This document shows, one piece after another, positions 1-8,736 of a stretch of DNA of 64,000 bases. The notes under the pieces are model-generated. The model was not told the origin of the DNA and did not search any database. It was given only the letters and a program-made list of their open reading frames with translations. The first letter of the stretch is position 1. Each line of letters opens with the position of its first letter. Location: NCBI RefSeq assembly GCF_000517405.1, contig NZ_CP006568.1, positions 62,001 to 126,000 of the forward strand, written 5' to 3'. This DNA is from Candidatus Sodalis pierantonius str. SOPE. Lineage in GTDB: Bacteria > Pseudomonadota > Gammaproteobacteria > Enterobacterales > Enterobacteriaceae. The position numbers and the translations under genes are program-made.

Positions 1-1560
1 AAAGCCCTCTTACTGAAAGCGGCAACGTGCGCGGCCGTATCGTGGCCGGCTATCAGGATAACGACTCGTGGCTCGATCGCTATAACAATAAGAAAACCTT
101 CTTCTCAAGCATCATTAGATGCCGATCTGAGCGACTCCACGAGTCTCGCCGCCGGATACGAATATCAGCGCATCGATACCAATAGCCCGACCTGGGCAGG
201 CTTGCCGCGCTGGAATAGCGATGGCAGCGTCAGGCATTATGACCGAGCCCACAGCACCGCGCCGGACTGGGCCTACAATGATAAAGAAATCAATAAGTTT
301 TTCGTCACTTTGACCCAGCGTTTCGCCGATAATTGGCAGGCCACGCTAAACGCCACCCATACCAATACCAAATTTGATAGCCAGATGATGTATCTGGACG
401 CGGTAGTCAACAAAGAGACCGGGCAATTAGTCGGCCCCTATGGCAACTATTATGGCGCCGGCTATGATTATGTCGGCGGGACGGGCTGGAACACCGGCGA
501 GCACAAAGTGGACTCGGTCGATCTGTTCACCGACGGCAAATATGAACTGTTGGGACGTCAGCATACCGTGATGCTGGGAGGCAGCTACAGCCGGCAAACC
601 AACCGTTACCTAAACACCTGGGCCAATATTTATCCTGACGTGTTAGGTAGTTTCTACGATTATGACGGTAATTTCCCAGAAACCCAATGGGGCCAACAGA
701 CCGTCGCGCAGGATGATAAAACCTACATGAAACCGCTGTACGCAGCGACCCGCATTTCATTAGCCGATCCGCTAAACCTGATTATTGGCGCCCGTTATAC
801 CAACTGGCGCATTGATGCCATGACCTACAGTATGGAGAAAAACCATACCTCGCCCTACGCGGGTTTGGTGTATGACATTGATGAAAACTGGTCGGCCTAC
901 GCCAGTTATACTTCTATCTTCCAGCCACAAAACTACCGCGACAGCTCGGGTAAATACCTCGCGCCCATCACCGGTAACAACTATGAAATCGGGGTGAAAT
1001 CCGACTGGATGGGTAGCCGCCTGACCACAACGTTAGCCGTCTTCAGAATTGAGCAGGATAACGTCGCGCAAAGCACCGGCCAGATAATTCAAGGATCTAC
1101 CGACACCGCTTATCGGGGCGTGGACGGCACCGTAAGCAAAGGGGTGGAATTCGAGATTAACGGAGCCATAACCGATAATTGGCAAATGACGTTCGGCGCC
1201 ACGCGCTATGTCGCCACCGATTGTGATAACAAAGCGGTGAGCCCGGAACTGCCGCGAACCACGCTCAAACTGTTCACCAGCTATCGTCCGCAGGTTGCGC
1301 CGGATTTGACGGTGGACGGCGGGGTCAATTGGCAGAACCACGCGTACCAGGATATCTCCACCGCCTATGGTACTTGGCGTGCGGAACAGGGCAGCTATGC
1401 GGTGGTCGACTTGTTCAGCCGCTACCAGCTGACCAAAAATCTGTCGATACAGGCCAACATTCACAACTTATTTGATAAAACCTACGACACCAGCGTTTCC
1501 AATACGATCGTTTACGGCGAGCCGTGCAACTTTAGTCTCTCAGCAAACTACCATTTCTAA
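1..1560 (+). pseudogene. fhuE: FhuE-like TonB-dependent ferric-siderophore receptor, 3' part, frameshifted
   Basis: Outer-membrane beta-barrel receptor that imports ferric hydroxamate siderophores (coprogen, rhodotorulic acid) using TonB energy. The protein follows E. coli FhuE closely from memory (for example VGGTGW, QDDKTYMKPLYAATR, YTSIFQPQN, NLFDKTYDT) and ends in aromatic residues YHF, as outer-membrane barrels do. The 5' part, including the signal peptide and plug domain, lies outside the window. Positions 3-116 read in another frame (ESGNVRGRIVAGYQDNDSW), and the frame changes by one base near 114-118, within FFSSI/DADLSD. An internal TTG at 202 opens the longest uninterrupted frame but is not a plausible real start. 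Probably a recent pseudogene; a one-base sequencing error cannot be excluded. Confidence 0.85.
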
Positions 1561-1573
1561 CGCTTAATGACGG

Positions 1574-1595
1574 CGGGAGCATGCGCTCCCGTTTT
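1574..1595 (+). terminator. Rho-independent terminator after the fhuE-like gene
   Basis: A 7-bp perfect stem (CGGGAGC / GCTCCCG) with a 4-base loop is followed by TTTT, 13 bases after the receptor stop codon. Confidence 0.75.
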
Positions 1596-1764
1596 AGTCT
1601 AAGTTGGTATAAATGCATTGCAGATAAGCACCATTTCGCAACGACTGCCCGCGCTAAAAAAGACGAGAAGTGCCTGAATAGACATCTAGCGATCGCCTTT
1701 ACCGGGTTGGCGGCCATAACGCGCACGATGCTGGCGGCGACGGGGACTGTCTTATAACGTCACC

Positions 1765-3052
1765 GAGCCTGTACCGGATTCTGTGTAAATGCCTTTTCTC
1801 AGAAGTGACCGTCCAGGCGGTCACCGAACTCGATAATAAAGCGGCTCATTGCCATGCGCCAGTCCCTCAAAGGCATTGTCCATTTCTGTGAGGCCGCCTG
1901 TATCGCCAGCCACACCACCTTTTTCACTGCGTCGTCGGTCGGGAACACCTTACGCTTTTTGATGGCATGCCGGATCACGCTGTTTAACGACTCGATGGCG
2001 CTGGTCGTGTAGATCACCTTGCGGATGTCCGTTGGGTAGGCAAAGAACGTGGCCAGATTGGCCCAGTTTGCTTGCCAGCTTCGACTTATTTGCGGGTAGC
2101 GGATGTCCCAGGCACTGGAGAACGCTTCCAGCGCCTGCAAGCCGGCTTCTCTCCGTAGGGGCCTGATAGATAGCTTTCAGGTCGCGGGTGACGGCCTTGT
2201 AGTCCTTCCAGGAGACGAACCGCAGGCTGTTGCGCACCATATGCACGATACACAGCTGGAGCCGCGCCTCCGGATACATCGCGTTAATAGCGTCAGGGAA
2301 ACCTTTCAGCCCGTCTACGCAGGCGATAAGGATATCGTTCAGGCCGCGGTTTTTCAGCTCTGTCAGCACGTTCAGCCAGAACTTTGCGCCTTCGTTTTCG
2401 GCCAGCCACATACCTAGCAACTCTTTATGGCCTTCGATGTTGATGCCCTGCGCCAGGAACACAGATTTGTTGATGATGCGGCTGTCCTGCCGGACTTTTA
2501 GAACGATACAGTCAAGATAAACAATGGGATAGACTGCATCCAGAGGCCGGTTTTGCCATTCGACAACCTGCTCCATGACCGCATCGGTGACCTTTGAGAC
2601 CAGCGCCGGCGAGACATCGGCGTCATACAGCTCTTTGAACGCGGCGGCGATCTCGCGGGTGGTCATCCCTTTGGCGTACAACGATAAAATCTGGTTATCC
2701 ATCCCGGTAATCCGGGTCTGGTTCTTCTTCACCAGTTGCGGTTCAAAGGAACCGTCACGATCGCGCGGAGTACGCAGCGCCAGCGGGCCATCGCCAGTGG
2801 TAACGGTTTTTGTGGAATAGCCGTTGCGGGCGTTGGTCCCCGGTTTAGGCTGATTTTTATCGTAGCCGAGGTGATGAGTCATTTCGGCATTGAGAGCTGC
2901 TTCGACGCTGATTTTTTTCAGCAGCCGATCGAAGTGACTGAGATCTTCAGGGGTTTTGAGATTTTTGGCCAGTTCGTTAGCCAGAGCCTGCAACTGTTTT
3001 TCGTCCATAAATTAACCTGTTTTTGATGTTGGATTGAACATATCAAAATCAG
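1765..3052 (-). mobile_element. IS256-family element, copy 1, left end lost
   Basis: The right terminal repeat (GAGCCTGTACCGGATTCTGT on the plus strand) starts at 1765. The transposase lies on the minus strand. The left terminal repeat, which in the copies at 38583 and 62666 begins GAGCCTGTTTAGAAATTTG, is missing: homology stops at 3052 where an IS903 copy begins, and it does not resume beyond that IS at 4109. So the IS903 junction is also a deletion or rearrangement endpoint. Confidence 0.85.
1799..3008 (-). pseudogene. IS256-family (mutator-type DDE) transposase, frameshifted
   Basis: Starts MDEKQLQALANELAKNLKTP and ends RLDGHF. The intact protein should be about 402 residues. It has the family hallmarks YLDCIVLKVR, ACVDGLKGFPDAI and TTSAIESLNSVIR. 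One extra base near 2149-2152 (CTTCTCTCC where the other copies have CTTCTTCC) moves the C-terminal third (2140 down to 1799) into another frame, so this copy should be inactive. Confidence 0.9.
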
Positions 3053-4108
3053 CGCTTTGTTGAATAAATCCGAAATTTGTGACGACTTCCTTCCTATCAG
3101 GGCGATTGTTACATGATGCGGACGCTGTTTGGCATTCCTAACAGTGTGATCCGGTTAAGTGCTTTAACCATTGCCATTGCCTCACCTACCTGCGCGTCAT
3201 AGTCATGCAGACTCAGATGACCACCCAGAAGTGTTTTAAACCGGAACATGGCCGTTTCAGCCAGTGAACGCCGGTGATAACCTACTTTCTTTTTCCAGGT
3301 ATCGTTATTGCCGCTCAGATGCTGATTTGCCACCGCATGGTTACGCTCATGGTATCGAGCTGGCCAATATTGCGCACCACTTCGCGGTGGGATAAGCGGC
3401 TTTATTTTTTTCCTCAGCAGAGCATCATGACAGTAACGCGTATCGTAAGCACTGTCAGCCGACGCTTCCCTGATTTTCCGGTGGGTTTGGTTAATCAGCC
3501 CGGGGCAGCGCCTGCGCATCTGTCGTACCGCTTAGCGATAAGTCGGCACAGATAATTTCATGTGTCGCGCTATCTACTGCCAGATGAAGCTTGCGCCATA
3601 CTCTGCGCCTCTCAGCCCCATGCTGCCTGACTTTCCATTCGCCTTCGCCGAAGATTTTCAGGCCGGTGCCATCGATGACCAGGTGTGAGATTTCGCCGCG
3701 GGTTGGCGTTTTTATGCTGATGTCGACGGTTTTTGCTCGCCGGCTGACCAGAGAGTAATCTGGGCAGCGCAGCGACAGCCCCCTCAGTTTAAAAATCGCG
3801 TCAACGAAACCCTGTAACGCCCGGAGCGAAAGGTTAAACACGCGCTTTATCATCAGAACCGTGGTAATGGCCATATCGGTGTAGTGAAGCGGCCGGCCAC
3901 GATGTTCAGGTGGTGTACTCTCAGTCCATGCAGCAATGGCTGACTCATCAAGCCATACTGTCATGTCCCCCCGCTGCCTGAGCGCATTGTTGTATGCGGG
4001 CCAGTTGGTGATTTTAAACTTTTGCTTTGCCATGGGGACCTGATGTTGAAACGAATGTAGTGATCAGAGCCGCCAGTCACCTAAAAGTTCGATTTATTCA
4101 ACAAAGCC
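3053..4108 (-). mobile_element. IS903-type (IS5 family) element, copy A
   Basis: The left terminal repeat is GGCTTTGTTGAATAAATC read on the minus strand; the right end is the same with one terminal mismatch (CGCTTTG). The 18-bp repeat matches what I recall for IS903/Tn903. It is 1056 bp, one base longer than the 1055-bp intact copies. Flanking 9-mers (CAAAATCAG and TGTCTGATA) do not match, so the junction is not a simple insertion. It joins a truncated IS256 to a truncated ankyrin gene. Confidence 0.9.
3109..4033 (-). pseudogene. IS903-type transposase, frameshifted (copy A)
   Basis: Normally 307 residues, with a DDE triad at about D121 (VIDGTGLK), D193 (SADSAYD) and E259 (SLAETAMF). An extra G in the run at about 3500-3505 (CCCGGGGCAG versus CCCGGGCAG in other copies) splits the frame near residue 177, so both catalytic halves are separated and the copy should be inactive. 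Confidence 0.9.
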
Positions 4109-5082
4109 TGTCTGATAATGAAACCGTGCCACTCTCATCGCTGTCTGAGGAGTTCCATCTTGAGGACGACCGGCTGTCATTAAAGCCTCTATCCATCAAC
4201 AAATTGACTATATCTTTATGTCCTAATTTTTCCGCCAGCCTGAGTGGCGTTATTTGTTTCCGTGCGCCTCTGAAATTGACATCCCATAGTGAGAAACCAT
4301 TTCCATTAGCGCCTTTATCAAGCAGAAGCTTCACTTTATCATAATCATTTCTCTCTATAGCAAAATACAACGGCGTATATTGGTACTGATGATAATTCAT
4401 GAAGTTATCTGCTCCAGGTAACCTACGTTTTTGTAAATAACTTAATGTTGTAAAATCATCGACCTTAAAGCCCATATCAATAATTTTTTTGACCACGGCA
4501 GTCCCGGGAGTAAAAATAATTGCCTTAGTCATTGCCGAATGACCATCAGCATCATATAAATTGACATTCAAGCCCCTTGGCTCCACAAACGCGAATAGCG
4601 TCATAAGCATGTCATCATCGATGCCCGAAGATATTGCTATCATAGCGGCCGTCTCCTTTCGGTCGTTAGCCCTGTTGATATCCCCCTCTTTGTTTAATCA
4701 GCTTGCCCGACAGTTCGAGGAAAGCTTGTCGTGTAGCCTCACTGAGGTCCGCATCAGTGGCGTAATGAGAAAACAACAACATTAATACCGTGTTCCCATC
4801 ATCATCAGTTATCTTGTGATCCGTGCCCATTTCCAGAAGGTGGGTAGCGATGTGATAACGCCCTTTTCTTAATGCGTACATGAGTAATGTGTTTTTATCG
4901 CTGTCAATCTCAACATCAATACTGATATCTGCCGCTTTGGCGTTTTCCAGCGCGGCGATAAATGCATTGTGATCGCCTGTAACTATCCTATTCTTCAAAT
5001 CAGCGACGAGGTACGCTGACGAAGCTGATGTCGCAAAAGGATAATGACTTAATGAAGATGAAATACTGGAAATAGGCATCAA
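4109..5082 (-). pseudogene. Ankyrin-repeat protein, frameshifted and cut by IS903
   Basis: N-terminal part (5082 to about 4686) starts MMPISSISSSLSHYPFATSA, a Ser-rich, low-charge leader, then ankyrin-like units (DKNTLLMYALRKGRYHIATHLLEMG; DDDGNTVLMLLF). A run of five C at 4682-4686 (G on the coding strand) is one base too long. Removing one base joins KLIKQR to GDINRANDRKETAAMIAISSG and then to more ankyrin units (ADGHSAMTKAI; QYTPLYFAIERNDYDKVKLLLDKGA; ITPLRLAEKLGHKDIVNLLMDRG). The C-terminus is lost: the last residues before the stop come from the IS903 end. Start ATG at 5082 is preceded by GAGGGAGAG. Ankyrin proteins of symbionts and pathogens often act in host cells, and the Ser-rich leader would fit a type III secreted effector; that role is inference. 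Confidence 0.75.
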
Positions 5083-5523
5083 TCTCTCCCTCTCATTGGT
5101 TAAGTGGTAACTTTTCTGACCATAACGCTAAGTTGAGTTGATAATAGACCCTGTATATTCATTTTTTCCATTAACGAAAGTTTTTTAACACGACGAGTAA
5201 GAAGCGCTATTGGCACATATCTTATGCAGTTCTTATTAATTGACTAATTATTTCCATGAAGGACATAAGGGTTAGGCCAGGGGTTGATTTGGGACAATGT
5301 CATCGCGCCTTATCGCCGGCTATGGAAACGGTGACGGCAACAGGGAAGGGATCTTTGCGGCGGTTATCGGCAGAAGGGAAAATTCAGCTCAGCCACGGTG
5401 GCAGCGCCAACAGAGAATCATGGGGGCTACAGTTGTGGCTTGAATGCGCGCCATGGACTCTTGTGCGCTAAAACAACCACAGCGCTACACCTATTACGCC
5501 AAGCGGCAGGCAACTTTGGGGCA
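5083..5523. other. Intergenic region with no recognisable gene
   Basis: The stretch between the ankyrin gene start and the rplQ terminator is AT-rich next to the ankyrin gene, where its promoter should lie, and GC-richer toward rplQ. Short open frames here have no recognisable family, codon pattern or ribosome-binding site. Confidence 0.5.
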
Positions 5524-5552
5524 TAAAAAAACCGGGCTAGGCCCGGTTTTTT
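5524..5552 (-). terminator. Alpha-operon terminator (bidirectional shape)
   Basis: Perfect 7-bp stem ACCGGGC / GCCCGGT with 3-base loop TAG, flanked by A-run and T-run on opposite sides so it can terminate both ways. It lies about 20 bases downstream of the rplQ stop. Confidence 0.9.
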
Positions 5553-5573
5553 ACAAGCTTGCACAACGGCAGA

Positions 5574-5969
5574 TTACTCTGCGGTCGCTTTCGCTGCTGG
5601 AGCTGTTGCTTCAGCGCGATCAACGAGTTCGATGTATGCCATCGGCGCGTTGTCGCCTGCACGGAAGCCACACTTCAGAATGCGAGTGTAACCACCGGCG
5701 CGGCTCGCGAAACGCGGGCCCAGCTCGTTAAACAGTTTTGCCACAATCTCGTTATCACGAGTGCGGGCGAATGCCAGACGACGATTTGCAACGCTGTCGG
5801 TCTTGGCAAGTGTAATCAGCGGTTCAACAACGCGGCGCAGCTCTTTCGCTTTCGGCAGGGTCGTCTTGATGATTTCATGACGAACCAAAGAGCCGGCCAT
5901 GTTACGGAACATAGCCTGGCGATGGCTGCTGTTACGGTTCAGTTGACGACCACTCTTACGATGGCGCAT
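5574..5969 (-). CDS. rplQ: 50S ribosomal protein L17
   Basis: Last gene of the alpha operon; 131 residues starting MRHRKSGRQLNRNSSHRQAMFRNMAGSL, the conserved L17 N-terminus, with an Ala-rich tail typical of enterobacteria. L17 sits near the peptide exit tunnel of the large subunit. It follows rpoA by 40 bases and is directly followed by the operon terminator. Confidence 0.98.
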   Translation of the reverse strand: MRHRKSGRQLNRNSSHRQAMFRNMAGSLVRHEIIKTTLPKAKELRRVVEPLITLAKTDSVANRRLAFARTRDNEIVAKLFNELGPRFASRAGGYTRILKCGFRAGDNAPMAYIELVDRAEATAPAAKATAE

Positions 5970-6009
5970 GACCTTATCCTTCTCAGTAAAACCTTAACCT
6001 GTGATCGGG

Positions 6010-7000
6010 TTATTCATCAGCGATACTTGCCGGAGGCCAGTTCTCAAGGCGCATGCCCAGAGACAACCCACGGGAAGCCAACACGTCTTTGATCTCGGTA
6101 AGAGATTTTTTACCAAGGTTGGGCGTTTTCAGCAACTCAACCTCGGTGCGCTGTACCAGATCACCGATGTAGTGGATAGCTTCTGCCTTGAGGCAGTTAG
6201 CAGAGCGGACAGTCAATTCCAGATCGTCAACGGGGCGCAGCAGGATCGGATCGAATTCTGGTTTCTCTTCTTTCACTTCCGGCTGACGTACATCACGTAA
6301 GTCAACGAAAGCTTCCAGTTGTTCAGCCAGAATGGTTGCCGCACGGCGGATCGCCTCTTCAGGATCGATCGTGCCGTTGGTTTCCATTTCGAAAACCAGC
6401 TTGTCCAGGTCGGTACGCTGCTCAACGCGCGCTGCTTCCACATTGTAGGTGATACGCTCTACGGGGCTATAGCATGCGTCTACCAGCAGACGACCGATCG
6501 GGCGCCCATCTTCTTCCGAATGAATTCGGGCAGAAGCCGGAACATAACCACGTCCACGCTGAACCTTGATACGCATATTGATGGATGCGTTTTCATCGGT
6601 CAGGTGGCACAGGACATGCTGCAGCTTGACGATTTCGACATCCCCATCATGGGTGATGTCGGCTGCGGTCACAGGGCCAATGCCAGATTTATTCAGGGTC
6701 AAGACAACGTCATCTTTACCTTGAACTCCCACCGCCAGCCCTTTCAGGTTGAGCAGAATCTCCAGGATGTCTTCCTGTACACCTTCTTTGGTGCTGTACT
6801 CGTGCAGTACACCATCAATCTCAACCTCGGTCACCGCGCAACCCGGCATCGATGAAAGCAGAATACGGCGCAGTGCGTTACCCAGAGTATGGCCAAAGCC
6901 TCGCTCTAAGGGCTCAAGGGTCACCTTGGCGTGCGTCGAACTGACTTGCTCGATATCTACCAGGCGCGGTTTTAGAAAACTCTGTCACAGAACCCTGCAT
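6010..7000 (-). CDS. rpoA: RNA polymerase alpha subunit, apparent frameshift near the start
   Basis: Alpha subunit of RNA polymerase: N-terminal domain for assembly of beta/beta', C-terminal domain for UP elements and activators ([21 protein letters not shown]). The expected start ATG is at 7000 after AGAGAGGA, giving MQGSVTEF. The next bases hold one extra A on the plus strand (run 6976-6979, T on the coding strand), so the ATG frame leaves the normal one after residue 8. The frame from GTG at 6924 ([19 protein letters not shown]) to the stop is intact, 304 residues including that start, against the usual 329. Several normally invariant sites differ from E. coli ([15 protein letters not shown]). 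The gene is essential, so possibilities are a sequencing error, slippage during expression, or internal initiation. Confidence 0.9.
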
Positions 7001-7025
7001 TGTGTCCTCTCTTTGGTACTAAGCC

Positions 7026-7646
7026 TTACTTAGAGTAAAGCTCGACGATCAGGTGTTCATTAATGTCCGCAGACAGATCGGTACGTTCTGGAATACGTTT
7101 GAACACCCCTTCCATCTTAGCAGCGTCGACTTCAAGCCAGGTCGGCTTTTCACGCTGCTCAGCCAGTTCCAATGAGGCACGAACACGGGATTGCTTTTTC
7201 GCTTTCTCACGGATGCTGACAACGTCATTCGGAGTAACCTGGTAAGAAGCGATGTTGACAACGCGGCCGTTCACCATGATCGCCTTGTGGCTGACCAATT
7301 GACGCGATTCAGCGCGGGTAGCACCAAAGCCCATGCGGTAAACAACGTTGTCGAGACGACCTTCCAGCAACTGCAACAGGTTTTCACCGGTATTGCCTTT
7401 CAGGCGTGCTGCTTCTTTGTAGTAGTTGCGGAATTGACGTTCCAGCACGCCGTAGATACGACGAACTTTTTGTTTTTCGCGCAACTGTACGCCGTAATCA
7501 GACAGACGCGGTTTACGCGCACCGTGCTGACCGGGCGGTTGCTCAATTTTGCACTTGGAATCGATCGCATGAACGCCAGACTTCAGGAATAGGTCTGTGC
7601 CCTCACGACGGCTCAGCTTGAGCTTAGGACCCAAATATCTTGCCAT
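7026..7646 (-). CDS. rpsD: 30S ribosomal protein S4
   Basis: 206 residues, the usual length, starting MARYLGPKLKLSRREGTDLFLKSG. It carries the S4 RNA-binding domain (LDNVVYRMGFGATRAESRQLVSHKAIMVNG). S4 nucleates 30S assembly on 16S rRNA and is also the translational repressor of the alpha operon, acting on the leader before rpsM at 8440-8586. It precedes rpoA by 25 bases. Confidence 0.98.
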   Translation of the reverse strand: MARYLGPKLKLSRREGTDLFLKSGVHAIDSKCKIEQPPGQHGARKPRLSDYGVQLREKQKVRRIYGVLERQFRNYYKEAARLKGNTGENLLQLLEGRLDNVVYRMGFGATRAESRQLVSHKAIMVNGRVVNIASYQVTPNDVVSIREKAKKQSRVRASLELAEQREKPTWLEVDAAKMEGVFKRIPERTDLSADINEHLIVELYSK

Positions 7647-7676
7647 TTTCTTTCTCCAACTAACCTAAAAGCGGCG

Positions 7677-8066
7677 TTATACGCGGCGCTTTTTAGGCGG
7701 ACGACAACCGTTATGGGGGATCGGAGTCACATCAGTAATGTTCGTGATGCGGAAACCAACCGCGTTTAACGCGCGGACGGTAGACTCGCGGCCCGGACCT
7801 GGTCCTTTAACCATAACTTCCAGATTCTTGATGCCATATTCTTTCACTGCTTCAGCGCAACGTTCTGCTGCAACCTGTGCGGCGAAAGGCGTGGACTTAC
7901 GAGAACCACGGAAACCGGAACCACCGGCGGTCGCCCAACCCAACGCATTACCCTGACGATCGGTAATAGTTACGATGGTATTGTTGAAAGACGCATGGAT
8001 ATGAGCCACACCATCTGAAACTTGTTTTTTAACACGCTTACGTGCACGAATAGGTGCCTTAGCCAT
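7677..8066 (-). CDS. rpsK: 30S ribosomal protein S11
   Basis: 129 residues, full length; includes GPGPGRESTVRALNAVGF and the basic C-terminus PPKKRRV. S11 lies on the 30S platform near the mRNA exit. Spaced 16 bases after rpsM in the alpha operon. Confidence 0.98.
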   Translation of the reverse strand: MAKAPIRARKRVKKQVSDGVAHIHASFNNTIVTITDRQGNALGWATAGGSGFRGSRKSTPFAAQVAAERCAEAVKEYGIKNLEVMVKGPGPGRESTVRALNAVGFRITNITDVTPIPHNGCRPPKKRRV

Positions 8067-8082
8067 TATTTACTCACCCCGA

Positions 8083-8439
8083 TTATTTCTTGATCGGTTT
8101 GCGCGGACCCTTACGGGTACGGGCATTGGTCTTGGTACGCTGACCGCGGACCGGAAGACCACGACGATGACGCAAACCACGATAGGTACCAAGGTCCATC
8201 AGACGCTTGATACTCAGGGTTACTTCACGGCGCAGATCGCCTTCGACAACAAACTTGGCAACTGCGTCACGCAGCGTGTCAATCTGCTCTTCAGACAGCT
8301 CACTGATCTTAACATTTTCAGCAATACTCGTAGCCGCACAGATGTGCTGCGAGCGGGTTTTGCCGATACCGTAGATTGATGTTAGGGCAATAACGGTATG
8401 TTTATGATCAGGAATGTTAATGCCTGCTATACGGGCCAC
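8083..8439 (-). CDS. rpsM: 30S ribosomal protein S13
   Basis: First gene of the alpha operon; 118 residues starting MARIAGINIPDHKHTVIALTSIYGIG, with the basic tail RTKTNARTRKGPRKPIKK that reaches the tRNAs. S13 forms intersubunit bridges in the 30S head. Its start site lies in the S4-binding leader, so its translation sets expression of the operon. Confidence 0.98.
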   Translation of the reverse strand: MARIAGINIPDHKHTVIALTSIYGIGKTRSQHICAATSIAENVKISELSEEQIDTLRDAVAKFVVEGDLRREVTLSIKRLMDLGTYRGLRHRRGLPVRGQRTKTNARTRKGPRKPIKK

Positions 8440-8586
8440 TATGCACTCCTAAAATTTTTAACGGCAACACCATTCTGAAAAGCCCGTTTTCAGGATACCC
8501 AAACAATGTTGCAGCGACATACAAAAGATTGGCTGGCTAATCTAGCCAGCTCAACCCAACTTTGCAAGAAAAAAATGCCGGAAATA
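8440..8586 (-). promoter_or_regulatory. Alpha-operon leader RNA (S4-binding pseudoknot) and promoter region
   Basis: The minus strand here aligns with the E. coli alpha-operon leader as I recall it: TTGCAAAGTTGGGTTGAGC, the hairpin GCTGGCT-AGATT-AGCCAGC, then TATCCTGAAAACGGGCTTTT and GGAGTGCATAGTG at the rpsM start. The outer stem of the pseudoknot has changed on both sides (GCAACA pairing with TGTTGC where E. coli has a different pair), keeping the pairing. S4 binding here traps the ribosome and represses rpsM-rplQ. Confidence 0.8.
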
Positions 8587-8703
8587 TTAGCCTTGGCGCT
8601 GTTTATGCTTAGGCTCAGCGCTGCAAATCACACGAACGACACCGTTACGCTTAACGATTTTGCAGTTACGACATAATTTCTTGACGGAAGCACGAACTTT
8701 CAT
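8587..8703 (-). CDS. rpmJ: 50S ribosomal protein L36
   Basis: 38 residues, starting [20 protein letters not shown] and ending KHKQRQG. It has the zinc-ribbon ligands C11, C14, C27 and H33, so this is the zinc-binding form. L36 is a small late-assembly protein of the large subunit. It lies between secY and the alpha-operon leader, as in E. coli. Confidence 0.97.
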
Positions 8704-8736
8704 TTTTACTCTCCGTAACTTCTCAAGCTTTCCGAA

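Noticed and set aside
3491..3519. Programmed frameshift in IS903 or IS256 transposases
   Set aside because: Intact copies B, C, E, F and G encode one continuous frame; the shifts occur at different places in different copies, as expected of random indels.
5256..6092. Plus-strand open frames across 5256-6092
   Set aside because: They run antisense to rplQ and rpoA or over the rplQ terminator and have no family pattern; the same applies to the other plus-strand frames through the ribosomal cluster.
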